64,000 bases of DNA from Ulota crispa (lineage: Eukaryota > Streptophyta > Bryopsida > Orthotrichales > Orthotrichaceae), in NCBI GenBank assembly GCA_963920765.1, contig OY987248.1, positions 15,534,539-15,598,538 of the forward strand, written 5' to 3'. The stretch's first letter is position 1; each line of letters starts with the position of its first letter. Shown piece after piece: positions 10,801 to 25,800 of this stretch. A program made the position numbers and the translations under genes. The notes under the pieces were generated by a model that was not told where the DNA came from, did not search any database, and saw only the letters and a program-made list of their open reading frames with translations.

Positions 10801-13800
10801 TGGCTACTTATATATACTTGGAAGGAGTGCTCTTCTTATGGGTCAATAGCAATTTTCACAAATGTGACTAAAATCACAAAAACTAAGTGATTGCTAGATT
10901 ATTAAAATTTTAGCAAATTTAGCGATGGGGTTTAGAACACAATTCCATGCTAACCCAGAATCGACAACCCAAAAATGATTAAAGAATTTTACACTACAAA
11001 CTTGATTTGTTGAATTTTACAATTTCACTAGCCCTTAGTCACTAGAGCTACTTAGAAAGATTACAATTAGGATCACTGGTGAGAACAGTACCGCTAAGAC
11101 TGCGGGGATCAAAGGAAATAAGCTCGTAGGGACCGAAGATCGCGCTGTCTGGAATCAACCAATTTGAGAACATTTGGTAGATTCTGTTGAACTCTGATTG
11201 GTTGAAGGTTTCACCATTCTGTGGATACAACCGAATATCCAAGGCCAGCCGAGGCCCCTCCTGCCACGTGTAATCCTGAAGAACCACCTGGGAAACGCAA
11301 AATAACAATTAGCTTCAAAACAATCCAAAAAAAATTAGAATACTCTACCAAGTAGCTTCTAAAGGAGTTTAACGTAGAATTTGGTTCCAAAAAGAGAAAA
11401 ACATCAAAATAAACCAACTTGTATAAAAAATAAAGAGTAACTTCGAATAATTACCCAAAAAGGTTATAAAATAAAAAGTTCGAGGGTGTAGTGAAGAAGA
11501 AGAAATAAGAAGTAGGTATTTTACACCCGTTGAAAATGACAAGTCTACTACACGGGTCGGTCACAATGACTCTAGTAATTGTGCAACATGGGTACATGCC
11601 ATTACTCAAAAAAATTGTGTTCAAGATGACGGAAACAAATCTTTTGTGGACACAATTTTTTAGCCATTGTGAACATAAATTTTCAATCATTGTGGACACA
11701 TTTTTTCAAGGGAAAATTATAAGGATACCTTTTTCTTATGGATGCCTTTAAAGTTTGCCATATTTGTACAGATACCCTTGGTTTTTCAGAAATTTCACAA
11801 ATACCCTTGGTCCATAATTTTCAAGCTTTTGTTTTGTTGTGAGGGCTACTTTCTTCATGACCAATGTTAAAGCAAGGCATGCAATAAAATAGAAAAGAAG
11901 CAATGTGCGCACAAGGGAGAGAGAAGTGGCATGCATACTAGAACAAACGCTTGGAAATTATGGTCCAAGGGTATTTGTGCAGGTTTCTGAAAAACCAAAG
12001 GTATCCATACAAATATGACAAACTTCGAGGATAACCATAAAATTTTCCCTTTTTTCAATCGCTGTGAACACAATTATTCAGCCATTGTGGGCACTTTTTT
12101 TCAATCATTGTGGACACAATTTTTTGGTCATTGCAAACATGGGTTTTCTACTAGGTCAAGATTAAGATAAGAGTAGTTTTGTTAATTTTGAAAAAAGCAA
12201 AAATAAATAAATATGACTAACCTGAGTACGGGCGAGCTTCAGCCCTGTGGAGAGATAAGCTAGAAACTGCTGGGAATACTGATCAAACACTGCAAAGCCG
12301 GGACTTTTGAGTCGGTAACCAACGTTGATGAATTTGCAGGTTTGGCAAGTGTTGGGGGGAATCTCCAGGGGTACCGTGGAGTCATAATTGAAGGACACGT
12401 CATCCGTGTTGGGTACGCAAAGCGGGTTTGTAATGTTTGCACTTGGAGGGCAAATCACCGGGTTCCCTGCAAATCTGTCATAAGCACCCCCAACAAATTT
12501 AGAAGTGGGTGTTGGATTTCGAATAAAATAGCCAAATATGTCGTATTTAACTAATTTTGGACAGTCCAAAAGTCTAGACTAATAGTGTTTGGGGGATTAC
12601 TAACATTTAGCCTATTGTCAATCAGTTAAAATTGCAAACAAATCAGTTGAAATTGCAAAAAACTAGTTGGAATTGCAAATACATTGGTTGGAAATTAAAA
12701 GTACAAGATACACACCGGCACGATTCTTCAAAAAAAAACTAAATATTTTATTAGCGTAGGTCAACATATATATGGGGAACATTTAGTGCATGTACATGAA
12801 AGACCAATCGAAAATGAAAAATGCCAGATTCTAGGTGGCGAAGCTAAAAAAATCTCCCCACACGATGATTTGGAATTAACATCCATGTCAAGAATTAGTG
12901 TTTTTGACTTTAGGTGACTTGAAAGTGAAGCCTTTGTAATGAATAGTGACATGCTTGGTCACGCAAGTGCCTTGGCATGTTGCTTTTGTTTGGAGGCTCT
13001 ACTTTCAAGTTACCCAAGCTTAAAACCTTAGTGGTTGGGACTGTGTTCAATCATTTTCAATCAAGGGTGAAAAAACCAGACAACAGAATGTTCAAGCAAT
13101 CTCAAGTTATGAAAAAAGGGCCTACCCTTCTTATGAGTATCATTGGCATAGAAATGGATTCCACGGAGGTTATAAGAAAATATAGTCAATTAGGGGTCAT
13201 TAAAAAGTACTAATTTTTCTTCAATGGTACATAGGAATCTGTATTTAAGGAGATTTTGAGCTCCCTCGATAAGAATCCAACATTTCTCATTTTCAACCAA
13301 TTCTTTGAGTGCATGCATTGGATATTGTTTACATATTTATAGGGTATTGATACTGTCACCCACCTTTTTGATATTGCCACCCCATGTTTAACATCATTGT
13401 TCAATTAGTAGTAGTTTTTGAGTATGATTTTTTTTCAAAATTTACATTTAAATATGTATCAAACTAGATCATTTTTTGTTGGTATCTTTCAAAATTATAA
13501 ACCCCAATCAATTTTTTTGATAAGAAAAAATATCAATTTTACTATCTTTTCTTATCAAAAAAATGATTGGGGTTTATCGTTTTGAAAATATCAACAAAAA
13601 ATGTTCTAATTTTATACATATTTAAACTTAAATTTTGAAAAAAAAATCATACTCAAAAACTACTACTAACTGAACAATGATGTTAAACATGGGAGGTGGT
13701 AGTATCAAAAAGGTGGGTGGAAGTATGAAGACCCTATTTATACATTAGTTAGACATTTTTTTAAGAAAATCTAGCCATTTGTTTATCCGATAAACTCAAA

Positions 13801-16800
13801 TCTCACCTTGGTGATTTTGTCATTTAGCTTGGCTAACTTTCTATTGTTTTTTTTTAATCTCCACGCTCTTTGCGCAGGATAGTTCTTCTAGTGAAGTCAC
13901 CATGGCAATAATAGTGAGGTTGATTAGTCAGTCCAACCTAAAAGTTTACAAACAGCCCACTTACCGAACATGAGTAGTGGAGTTGCTTTGCAAAGCTGTC
14001 AAAGAAGAACTGAATGATGTAAGCTGATTGTTTTGTAAGTCTCTGCAAATAACACATATGTCACGGTTCAGTAAAAGAAAAACCCTCATAAAGATGTCAT
14101 GTTCAATCTAATTCAGGACTAATCATGTAATTATGGATTACTAATGACCTTGCCCACTCTTTGCAACGTCTCACCTGCTTCTTCTTTTTCTCTATTTTTT
14201 ACAACTTTTCACCCTCCTTTTCCCTCCCTTTTTCTTGTCTTCTCCCCTCTCTTTTTTTGAATTTTCAATGACAAATAGACATCAGATGTTTTATGAAGTA
14301 GATAGATAACACATCAAGATATTTTTTTATGTTTGAGCAAATAAGACAATATATCCTAAGATCTCACCATGTTTGGACAAAACATCACAAGCTCGCTCTT
14401 GATGTTTTGCATGTATTTCCAAGTTTTTCTTTTGAAATTGTTGTTTATGGACTTTGCAGAGTTCATAATTAGTTAAATACTCCATTAGGGCATTTCTAAT
14501 AGTTTTGGGCAATTTCACCTAAAATGAGATTTTAAAACCTTAATTCCAAGTATTCAAAGAATAATAATCTAGATATAAATGTAACAAACATATGTTTCTA
14601 AAGAAAAAGCTTGGGTTTTAGAAACAAGATAATGTTTTTGAAAAGATACATTACAATTCAAATGAGAGAAGTCAAATTTGACCATGTACACAATGGATGT
14701 GGTCAATTAGATGCAAAGTTGTTCATTCTTTACGTCATTAGATAATTTCAATAAAACCAAAAAAACATTATTTTCCATAAAACCTATAAACACTTCACAA
14801 ACATAGTTTAATAATTGTGACTAACTTTTCTTGAGCTTGTGTACATTTCACTTAATAAGATTTTATATGCTCCTATATGGTGTTTATTGGGATACAATAC
14901 ATGAACAATTGCCAACTTTATCAGAATATGAGAGTTTGTTTTCTTACATGAGTTTGACTCCTCCATGGGTCTCAAAAGTTTTCCCAGTTCCCACATTTGC
15001 TGGAACGGCGCCACCCAATTGGTTGTTCCTCAAGTTCCTATTTCAAATTTGCAACAAGAGTAGTTCAGAAAAAATGTACAAAAGCTTGTAGAGCAACACT
15101 AATTTGTATCGAGAACAAAATTTTCACAACTTTTGCAAGGATGGTTCTACTAACTATGCCACATAGGATGTAAATAGCAATGTCATTAGAACCCACAATA
15201 TATGGCCATGTTTGAAATCAAACTAATAATACTTCACTACCAAAAAAACCATATAGATTCCATTAGTGCAAACAACATTGTATTTGTGAAAATGCCACAT
15301 TAAAAATATAACACTATTTTTGTTAAGCAACTGGTACAAGTTATGGCATATTCAACTACTTATGAACTATTCATGTAGTTATGAACTTTCTATGTCTCTG
15401 AACATCTAAAGATCCCCCATGGTTTGCATGTCTCTTGATTTAGATATATCTCACAAAGGTTTACAAATACTATTCAATGTTTTGCAAACCAAAGTAGTTT
15501 CTCTAATATTACTTATGAACTTTAGATAGTACATGTGTAGTAAAATATGACATCAAATGATGGATGTGGCTGTTTGTTTATAAAATATGTCATTGTTTAT
15601 GTTAGTGGGTAATTTCAATATAAATAGGGTCTTGATACTACTGCCCCCCCTTTTGATATTGCCACCCCCCTCTTTTACATCATTGTTCATTTTAGTGGTT
15701 TTTGGGGACAATTTTTTTTTTAAATTTATTAAATTAAATGTGTATCAAACCAAGTGATGTTTTGTTGGTGTTTTCCAAAATGATAAATTGCAATCAAAAT
15801 TTTTGATACAAAAATATAATAAAGTATTGTCTTTTTTTATCAAAACTTTTGATTGCGGTTTATCATTTTGAAAAAACCCAACAAAACATCACTTGGTTTG
15901 ATACACATTTTACTCTAAATAAAAATAAAAATAAATTATCCCAAAAACCACTGAAAATTGAACAATGATATAAAAGAAAGAAGAGAATGACAGTATCCAA
16001 AAGAAGGGTGGTAGTATCAAGACCCTATACATAAGCTTGTCCATAAATCATAACATCCTTCACATCTGTCACAAAACCTGTTTTGAACCCACAACAAAGA
16101 ATTGTTTTTCAATTGCGACGTTTCTGTATGCCATATGGACACTAAATCCCTCGGTTGAAATCATAATATGGTGTTAAAGAAAATCGAAAAAAACATTGTC
16201 TTGAAGTTACTTTAATTTATAAAGGTTTTTAAAATACTGGGATTTGCACTTGCATACCCTGTACTAAGTCTTATTAGCTTAAAAGTTTCTTAGTTACAGG
16301 AGAACTTACAGAATCTCCAAATATTGCAAGTTTCCAATCGAATCAGGAATCTGGCCAGCCAACTGATTATTCGACATATCTCTGCATGAATAAACAAGCC
16401 TGAGTTAAAAATAAAATATAAAATATAAAATGTAAAACACCTTGAATTTTTTTGTTCATATATATAACCAGTAATGAAAAGAATCCCTACAGTTTCTTAT
16501 TTTTTCTTCACCTAATCAATATTTAATTAGAAATATACCAAAGAAAACTCATATACATAAAGCAAACCTCTATGGGGACCCCCAAAACTGAATAAAGCCA
16601 AAACAAAACAACTCAACATTGCAAACTTGTTCATTGTTTCTTAGTTTTACAATTGCAAGACACTATGTAAGTTTATTTTTCATAATAGATGGTCAATGAC
16701 CTATAATGAAATGCCTAAAGCTTTTGGACAAAACTTAAATGTGTTTAAGCTCTATTTCGTATTCCTTAGATGATGTGACAAATTTAAACTATTTTGTATG

Positions 16801-19800
16801 GAGAGCTATTGGACAGTACAATGATGTTTGGATAAGGTCAACCATTGAAAGAGAAATGTCTAGATAGTGTCAAGGTCTCCCTTTTTGTGTGTTTTAGGCC
16901 TAGTTAAATGGAATGTTTGTTTACAATTGATGCTTGAATATGGTTGATACTTTTTTCTTGCCTAAGGCATTGATCTTATCCAAGCATCACTATACATGTT
17001 TTTAACAACTTGAAAATTTAGTTAATTTTGGTTTTGAATTTTAATAAAGTGATTGTTACTATCAAACAATAGAAAAAAAGTGTCCAAAATGACTAGTTCA
17101 CAATGACTGCAAGTTTCCTAAACAATTATACAACTCAATTACAATTATTTAGGACACTTGCAATTATTGTGGACCAATTATTTAGGGAATTGATATGTGC
17201 ACACCGGGGGTTGATATTTCCACACCCCCTGGAGGTAAATTGTAGATTTCTACCATCAAAAATTTGAACTTGAGAATTTTGAATTCAAATTTGGATTTAG
17301 AGACCATGGTTTATTCTAGAACCATAAAAAAAGTTGCAATTAAATAACACTTCGTGAAAAAGCTTAGTTAATGAAAAAAGTGTTACTTTTATTTTTGTTT
17401 GTAAAAATGATAAGCTTTTTCATTGAGTGTTGTTCAATTGCAATTTTTTTTATGGTTCTAAAGTAAATCATGATCTCTAAGTCCAAATCTGAATTTAAAA
17501 TTTTCAAAATTCAGATTTTTGATGGTAAAAATCTACAATTTACCTCCCATGGGTGTGCAAATATCAACCCCCTGTCTGCACATGTCAATTCCCATTATTT
17601 ATTGCATGTTTAGTTCTAATGAAAAAATAAGAGTAAAAGTGTGGGAGCCTACATGGATGTGAGATTCACAGGAAATGTAGTTGCATTGGGGATAGTGTTT
17701 GTGAAATTGTTGTGACTCAAGTCCAACACTTCCAGCTTTGGCAGGCCGCTCAAATCTGGAATGGCTCCAGTCAATCCACAGTTCCGCAAACTCCTGCAGA
17801 AAAATAGCATTTAGGTCACTCTAATTACCATCTCCATTCTCCCAAAAATACCAAAAAGACAGAAAGAAAAGTGGATGTACTAGACAACTAGTGGAGCTAG
17901 GACATAACCCGTTAAATCAATCAGCTTGCAAAATACTTTGCAAATGGTGACTTGGCGGGTCACAATTGATTTGTCAAGGATAATCCATTGCATTCAACTT
18001 AATCCTTGGTTATGGATTTGCACAAAGCTTTTGTGATACATGGACACAAGAAACGTACAATACACATGAAGTAAGGAAGATCGTTTCTAAACTAATATTG
18101 TTTAAAGTAATATCTTCTTTAAGCTAATGTTAAACGCTAGCTCCAATGCAGGACCCATAATTCATCTAACAAATATCTATATTGTACACTTCCACTATGT
18201 AAGCTAATAACATCCTTAAACCAATATGAACCACTCAATCCTAGCCATATTAGTTTACAACAACATTGCCAAATTTTGTTAATTTTATTAAGGTCTAGCT
18301 ACAAGCTTGTAGGTATCATAAGGAAAGAAAACGCTAATCATATACCTTTATTTAAACAAAATAAATAAAAATTGCTGAGCAATGCCAAAAATTGTACAAC
18401 AATTACCAAAAGAAGAGGGTCTACTTCTGATGTATATAGTCTTTGAGTTTGTGTCCAACCAGATGTCGCCAACTCAGTAAATTGCACAAGTGTTTGGGGG
18501 AAAAGTCGCCAACAGACCACAAGAAATGAGTTTGGGGGGGGGGGGGGGGGGGGGGAGTGGGGGACACTTACAATTTCAACAATGAGGGGATATTGGCCCA
18601 TGCTGCAGGAATTGTGGCGTTACTTGCAAAATGGTTGTTATCAAGCTGGCTGCATTCAACATCACAAAAGTACCCCTAAACACATTAGATTAACATCCAC
18701 TTCATATCAATCCCAAAGGGCCCAAACGGAAAAGGAAGGAAAAAAGTCCCCCTTTTCAGTTTCGACTCATTTTTCCTCAAAATATATTATCTCTTTGTCA
18801 GTACTACAAACACTAGTGTCTAAAAAATAAAACCTAAGACACAAATGTTTGCTAACCAATAGGTCTCCGAAGATCCCTTTTAGTTACTGGAAAATTTACT
18901 TGTATGTACTTACTTTATAATTAGGAATCTTCAAAAAATCTATCTAGATTCTATCTAGTTGAAAAGAAATTCAACTGGTTCTTTTGACATTTCCTTTGAC
19001 AGACTTCTATTCTTTTTTAGGGTCTGGCTGCTCATTGCTCTATCATTCCAAATCAAAGCAATGCAATTTTCTTTATTGTGTTAGGACAATTTTGGTATCA
19101 GAATATGAGACTTGTTTCAATTCTTGCAGGTATGAAAACTACCACATATATTTATTTTATTTTATTTTGTTGTCATTTGAGCACTTTAGGATTAATTCAC
19201 ATAAACCATTAGACCATAATTAGGGTAAGGTTGGGTTCACAAACAAATAAACAATGACTTGATGACAACTACCCTAATTCCTTAAATTGGGTTTGGTTTG
19301 AACAAAAAGCTAGGGGCCCTTACATGATGAGCAGGCTTGGCGCGTTAGCAAGTTCAGGAGGCAGCTCTCCAGTGAGCTTATTATTATCCAACAGTCTGTA
19401 AATGCACCAGCCACGTAAGCAAATTAGTACAAGTGGATAGGCACCAAATCTCACACAATTAAGAAAATGCTAAACCCAAGAAAGTCTAGTTTTAGGAACA
19501 AGATGGATTAGAAGGTTACCTGTATCCACAGTGACTCAAAAAAAGTTCAATTTTTTTCAAAAAATGTCCACCATGATTCATTTTAGTCATTATGCAATCA
19601 TTGTTTGGTCATTGTGAACACCGAGTTTCTAGAAATCTTACATGTGGACCACATTTAGAAGGGAGCCCAGCTCTTTCGGAATGGAGCCGTTCAAGGAGTT
19701 GTTATTCATGTGCCTGTCTCCACCAACATACCAACAACACCACGGTCTCAATCAAATTGCATAAAAGATTAGTTTTTTAAATTTTAAACATAGTCCACTG

Positions 19801-22800
19801 TACTATGCGTATTGTGAAGAAGCATGATCTAGATGAAGCCATTTTTCATATTGCTAGGCTTATTGGAAAAAAAACAATGCAGGTGTTAGTGAAGTATGAA
19901 ACAAAGTAGGAATCACTAAAATTGGACTAACTTCTCCAAACGATGAGAAAAAAAATAAGTTGTGCATAACCATGGTGATTGGGAGTTATTTTGATGTCAT
20001 GCACATCCTCTAAAACCTCTAGAAAACTTTCCAACCATGGACAAACTGTTTTTTTTGAGAGATTTTCTCATGCTAGCGCCATACTTTGGCTAAAACTTCT
20101 AATTTCTCTTTGCTCTACTTTTATGGCATGATTTTTGTTTTTGAATTGTTGAAGAACTAGTAATATTGGTACACAAGTACAAGTTGGACATACGTGAATA
20201 TTGCAAGGGGGAATTTTATAACAAGGAGACGCCTTTTATCTATACAAACTACTCCAAAATTTCAAAGGGTTCTGGAAAAGGGTTTGGAGAGAGGGAAATC
20301 CTCCAGCTTGATAGAATAGAGGTATTATGGCATTTTAAAGTCAAAAAAGATTAAAAAAAACAAAAACAAAAAACCCACAAAGGCCTCTGAAAGAACATAC
20401 AGGTGTTGAATGGATGTCAACCCACTCCATTCCTGAGGAATCGGCCCTGAGATTTGGTTCTCGTCAATTTGAATTCTGTTCAGCCCTGACAGATTGCCCA
20501 GCTCCGGGGGCAGGATGCCCGTGAACTGATTTCCGTTGAGCAACCTGAAACAACAGGTCAACTTTCTTTTGTTATATTGGCAGAAATCCACAAAGTTGGC
20601 ACTTTTCCTAAAAACAAAAAAAACCCAAATCTACATCAATCTTAATCTTGAAAAGTCCCTAGGGCAAAAACAAAAACAAGGGGAATCACAACCTTGGACC
20701 CGCTGAACAGCAGTTAATTAGAAGAAGAAAATAAAAGGAAAAGTTCAATAAGGACGGAATGTTTAACCGCATGCAACTAGCTTCTATTCATCATACAAAA
20801 GAGGGAATTAATTTTGAAATTTTGGTCAAAGCCCCTCCGGGCAAGATAAGGGGGTTGGCCTTGGACAACCGCTTACGCAGAGATTTTAACTAATAAAATT
20901 GGAGAAATACATAGGATATTGAACAATAGTAATTTTGAGCTAAACTAATGTAACAAAATTGACTTGTAAACACAAGTAAACATTAAAAATGCAAAATAAT
21001 TCAAAGCATGAGAGGGGACTTCGGTCAAGACTTTTACAATAGATACATGTTGGTCAATTTCCCAAATGAAGAAGGAATGCTCCCTGTCATGTGGTTCCAC
21101 ATCACGTCCCTAAAACATACAAAAAAAAAAACGTTGTTATTCAAAGCGCAATTCACTAAAAATTAACAAAATAAAAAACCAATTCAAGTAAATATGTTCA
21201 AACATTAAAAAGAAGTTCATAGAAGATATGAGGACTCATAATAACAAACACGTGCATGAGCAACTGGCTCACAACAACTTGCAAACGTCCACAATGATAT
21301 TTAAATGACTCCATTATAATCATTGTGGATATTTCTAGTCACTATGAAATAATCATCTAGGACACGTTTTTCTTGTAGTGCATATACAATTACAAAACAT
21401 GCAATTAAAGAAAGTTGAATTTATCCTAAACATTAAAACAATTGCATATTTTACATAACTTCCTTTGTCAAAATGAATTGGGTTCTCAATTGAGCATGAA
21501 ACAATAATTGGTGGTGCATATGTCAAGCTATCTCTTCTACATTCTCTATGTCCAAATTTGAGCCTAAGTAGTAGATCTAAGTAGGAGGGCAAAGCATATT
21601 TTCACCATTTTATTGTTTTTATTAAGCCAGGGTATTGTTCTGCTTACAAGTATCTGAGTTGGATAAGGTTCCCAAGTTCGGGTGCAAGTGTACCCCCAAG
21701 ATTAAGATCAAAAAGCCGTCTGCAAACACACACAATCACAGCCACATAATCAGCCTCTTTTCGCATATGCGCTTTTGCGCAAGCTTACCGTGCGTGGCCA
21801 TTGCAACATACCCCAAACGTTCTAGAAGGTTCTAGAAAAGGACACAATTGAGGAAAATTTCTTTCATTTAGTAGTACAGAAATTGCCACCCTTTTGTTAA
21901 AATTAACGGATTTCAAGAAACATTCATTAAGGCACTGAAGTTCACCCTTTGGGAAATACTCAATTCTTTGTCAAAAGATTATGTGAGAGTGTCATTTAGC
22001 TACAAGAGTTTTACAATTTAAAGCTTTGTGCACTTGAGTGTCGCAAAACTTGAAAACTAGAGCTTTTTGCACTCAAATGTCACATACATTGACAGTTTGA
22101 AATAGGATTTTTAACAAATATGTCATGTTTAACTAAATCTGAACTACTCATGTTAGTTTACGTTTGCAAAACATTGAGAGATCTCTGAATATGGCATAAA
22201 TACAACCCCAAGACATAAAAATTGCAGAAACAATGAAGAAGAGGTGATTGAGAAGGGGAAGTGTTTAACCCCTAAATGTCTAAAAGTGCCTTTGCATCCA
22301 TTACAATACAAGGTATTTGTCTTATATTTGGAATGAAACCACGCCTTTACTACATTTGAGATCAACAATTACACTATATTTCGTAAATCTAGGAAACAAT
22401 CTTTCCCAAAACTGATTTTGGCATGGGGATCCTTAATTTTGCATTTGTGAAAATAATTTGATGATTTAAAGTGGGGTTTTTGATAATTCCTTCAAGATAT
22501 TTCATCATTGATGAAAGGTCTTGAAGAAATCATCATAAAATTCACTCTAAATCACCAAAAGTCTTTTAAGAACATAAAGTCCAAAACTCCCAAAATTGTG
22601 CTTTTTCCCAAATTAAAGAATATTGTGTTCAAATAAGTTAGAATATAGATCAATACGGTTCAATGAACTATTTGAGATCCCAAATTAAAACTTCTTGTTG
22701 GTAGCAAATGCCAACTATAGGCATAAAACATCATATTCATTAAATTGGGAAAAAAAGGGTCCCAATTTGATTTCTCCTCAAACCCAAAAAGTTACTATAA

Positions 22801-25800
22801 ACTAAATCCAAAGGTATCAGATTTTGTTTGAGCCACTAAGATTTTTTCCTCACAAATTCCTCCTCTCAAGTGAAGACACATGTACCAAAAAAAGCTGTGA
22901 GCTTAGTTTGAGGTGATCACCTCAAAGTTTCAAAACATACACTTTTTCCCAATTTAACGAACATGGTGTTATAAGTTTTTGCTGTTCCCATGAGATGTTT
23001 AAAGGTTAATGAGAGACTCACAGTTCCATAACAAAGGTGACGTTGCTGGGTCCAGTGGGAGCGGTACACACAACCCCGCTCCACGCATTTTCACAGGGAT
23101 CATTGTTGCCTAGCCAGGTACCCAAATTGGCACTGGGGTCTTGCAGAGTCTTGTGAAACGCACGTAGAGCCGCAGCTGCACTCAAACAAACAAACGCCCC
23201 CACACCGCTTAGAAACGTTACTTTTGACAAGTCTGCATTGATCAACCAAACAAACCCGGATGCGTAAAAATGCCAGGACCAAAAAAACGTCATATTCGTT
23301 AATTTGGGAAAACAATAGGTACCATTTTGTACCTCACCTTAATCCAAAATAGTCATCTTAATTCAATCAAGGAGGTCACTTTAAATCCAGTTAATGAACT
23401 TCTGTTCAAAATTTTAGAAGTTGATGAACTTTCTGTCCAAAAATAACGTATTTCTAAATGATATATATCTCATTTCATTAGAAAACAGTCAAAAGGACTC
23501 CCTCTTCACTAAATATGGTGTTATCTGGAAAAAAAATGAGTCAGAAATCCCACTTTATACGCTTTTTCCCAAATTAACGAATATGACATTAAAATTAAAC
23601 CACTCCACCCAGCGTACATGCCTTTGCACGAGTTTCACACAAAAAAAAACTGTAAGGTATGCTTGCACTTGATGTTACTAGTAGTGTTAGAGAGCGTTTT
23701 AGGAAAGTATTTTAATACATTATTGGACTGAGTTCACTTTGGTAACGCTACTCGTACAAGCAAGCGCTGCTGCATCCTAACCCTACCGAAGCAATTTCAA
23801 CTACTCAAATAAGAAGGGAAATTTTAATGAATATCTTAAATTGAGGTTTGTAATATTTGTATAGATGCCCTTAGTTTTTCTTAAATTGTACAAATATCTT
23901 TAGACCAAAATATTCAAGCTTTTTATATGTTGTGCACATCACTTTCAATGTTGAAACAAGGAGTGCCACAAAACAAGAAAGAAGTTGCTTGCGCACAAAA
24001 GAAGGAGTAGCGTGTGCAACATAATGAATGCTTGAAAACTTATGGTCCAAGGATATTTGTGCAATTTCTGAAAAACCCAAGTGCGTTTATACAAACATAT
24101 CAAATTTAGGGTATCCATCAAATTTTCCCACAAAAAGTATAAGTGTCTCAAATGCACTTCTAAAAATTGTCATTAGAAAAGTACGGTTGGACAATTGGTT
24201 AATTTTGAATTGTTAAGCTCAAGAGTTACTTACACAAGACTTAGCACAAACAGAAGCTATCAAGTTCCTTTTCTACGTTGATTTTCTGTCATGACGTTAG
24301 GGTGTAAGTGGAAACACGAGTAATCTTGGCTTACAGTACAGCTCATGACTCAAACAGGGACAACAACACTATTTTGTGAGCATAATACAAATGAGCCCTA
24401 AGTGGTAAAGCCAATACTTCTATGAGCGGAGACAAATCTTGAGCTCAGAATTAATGAAAAACCAACAAAAACGACAAAAAAAAAAAAAAAATTCAAAGAG
24501 ATGGAAATCTACAATGCACTCTATGTCCTTGATTTTAGGTGAAGTTAGTCTTCTAAGAAAAGTTTTTAGGATCACAGCTCAGAGCTCCTTGCTCACAATA
24601 TAGCATTTCTCCACAAAATAGTATCGTTCACATTATCGGTCATGCTTACAAATGATCATTATTCCAAGGAAATCGCATAGGATAAACCTCTGTAAGGTAG
24701 CCATACTCCTCTTTGTGAGTGTCCCCATTGGCGTTACCTACTCTAGCAATGATTAATAAATTCAAAAATAACTAATTATGGATTTATGGTTGACAAAGTG
24801 ATGGTTTTGGGTGACTGGCATAACGGTTTTGAGTGGCCCATCTCACTATGTATGAACTCCTCAAGTTAGTATTATGAGCATATGCAAACACTAAAGACTT
24901 CAATAAGCATCCTTTTTAGCATCTCCTACATACAAATACACATTTTCAATGATTCCAAATTTTGAAAAATCTTTGTGAACAAATGCTTATCATTGAAACT
25001 TTTTAATTCATGCCAATATGTTTGATTTCCTCTTCCTTACTTCACAATATTTTTTCAAAGTTTATCAATTGATTTTCCTACTCCAAAATCCTTAGTTTCA
25101 CGCTTATGGGTGTTGCTACCTTAACCCCTAAACATCTAAACATGCCGCCGCGACCAATAGAATACAGGGTGTTTTTCTTACATTTGGAATGGATTCACAC
25201 ATTCACTACATTTGAGATCAACAAAGAAGTTGGAGAATAGATCAAAGCAATTCTAGTGAGCAACTTGAAATCCCAAATTAAAACTTCTTATTGATAGCAA
25301 ATGACAACTATATGGTAGCATACATACTATGCCCTATGGTCATTTAACCCTTAAACGCCTATAGGGCATAGTCTATATGCTGACGTATAATTGTTGTTTG
25401 TTACTAATAAGGAATTTTAATTTGGGATCTCAAGTAGCTCACTAGAACCGCATTGATCTAATCTCCAACTTCTTTGTTGATCTCAAATGTAATAGAAGTG
25501 TGGATCCATTCCAAATACAAGAAAAATATGCGATATTGTACTGGCCGCAAAGGGCCTTCCCGTCGTTCAAGGATTAAGGGTTAAGGAAAGTTAAAACACC
25601 CGCTTTTAGGCTTTAGCCCGGACTGCACCCTGACACAAAGTCTCCCAGTGAGTGCAACAGTCCGGACCAATTGTCATTGCAAGTTTGCAACTAACTCCCC
25701 AGTCTAGTATGAAAAAAAAAAAGACCCCAAGTATGTAGGATTGCGGAAGCTTACTGTCTACAGGATTCGTAACGGCCCCGGTACACGCAAACAAAGAAAA

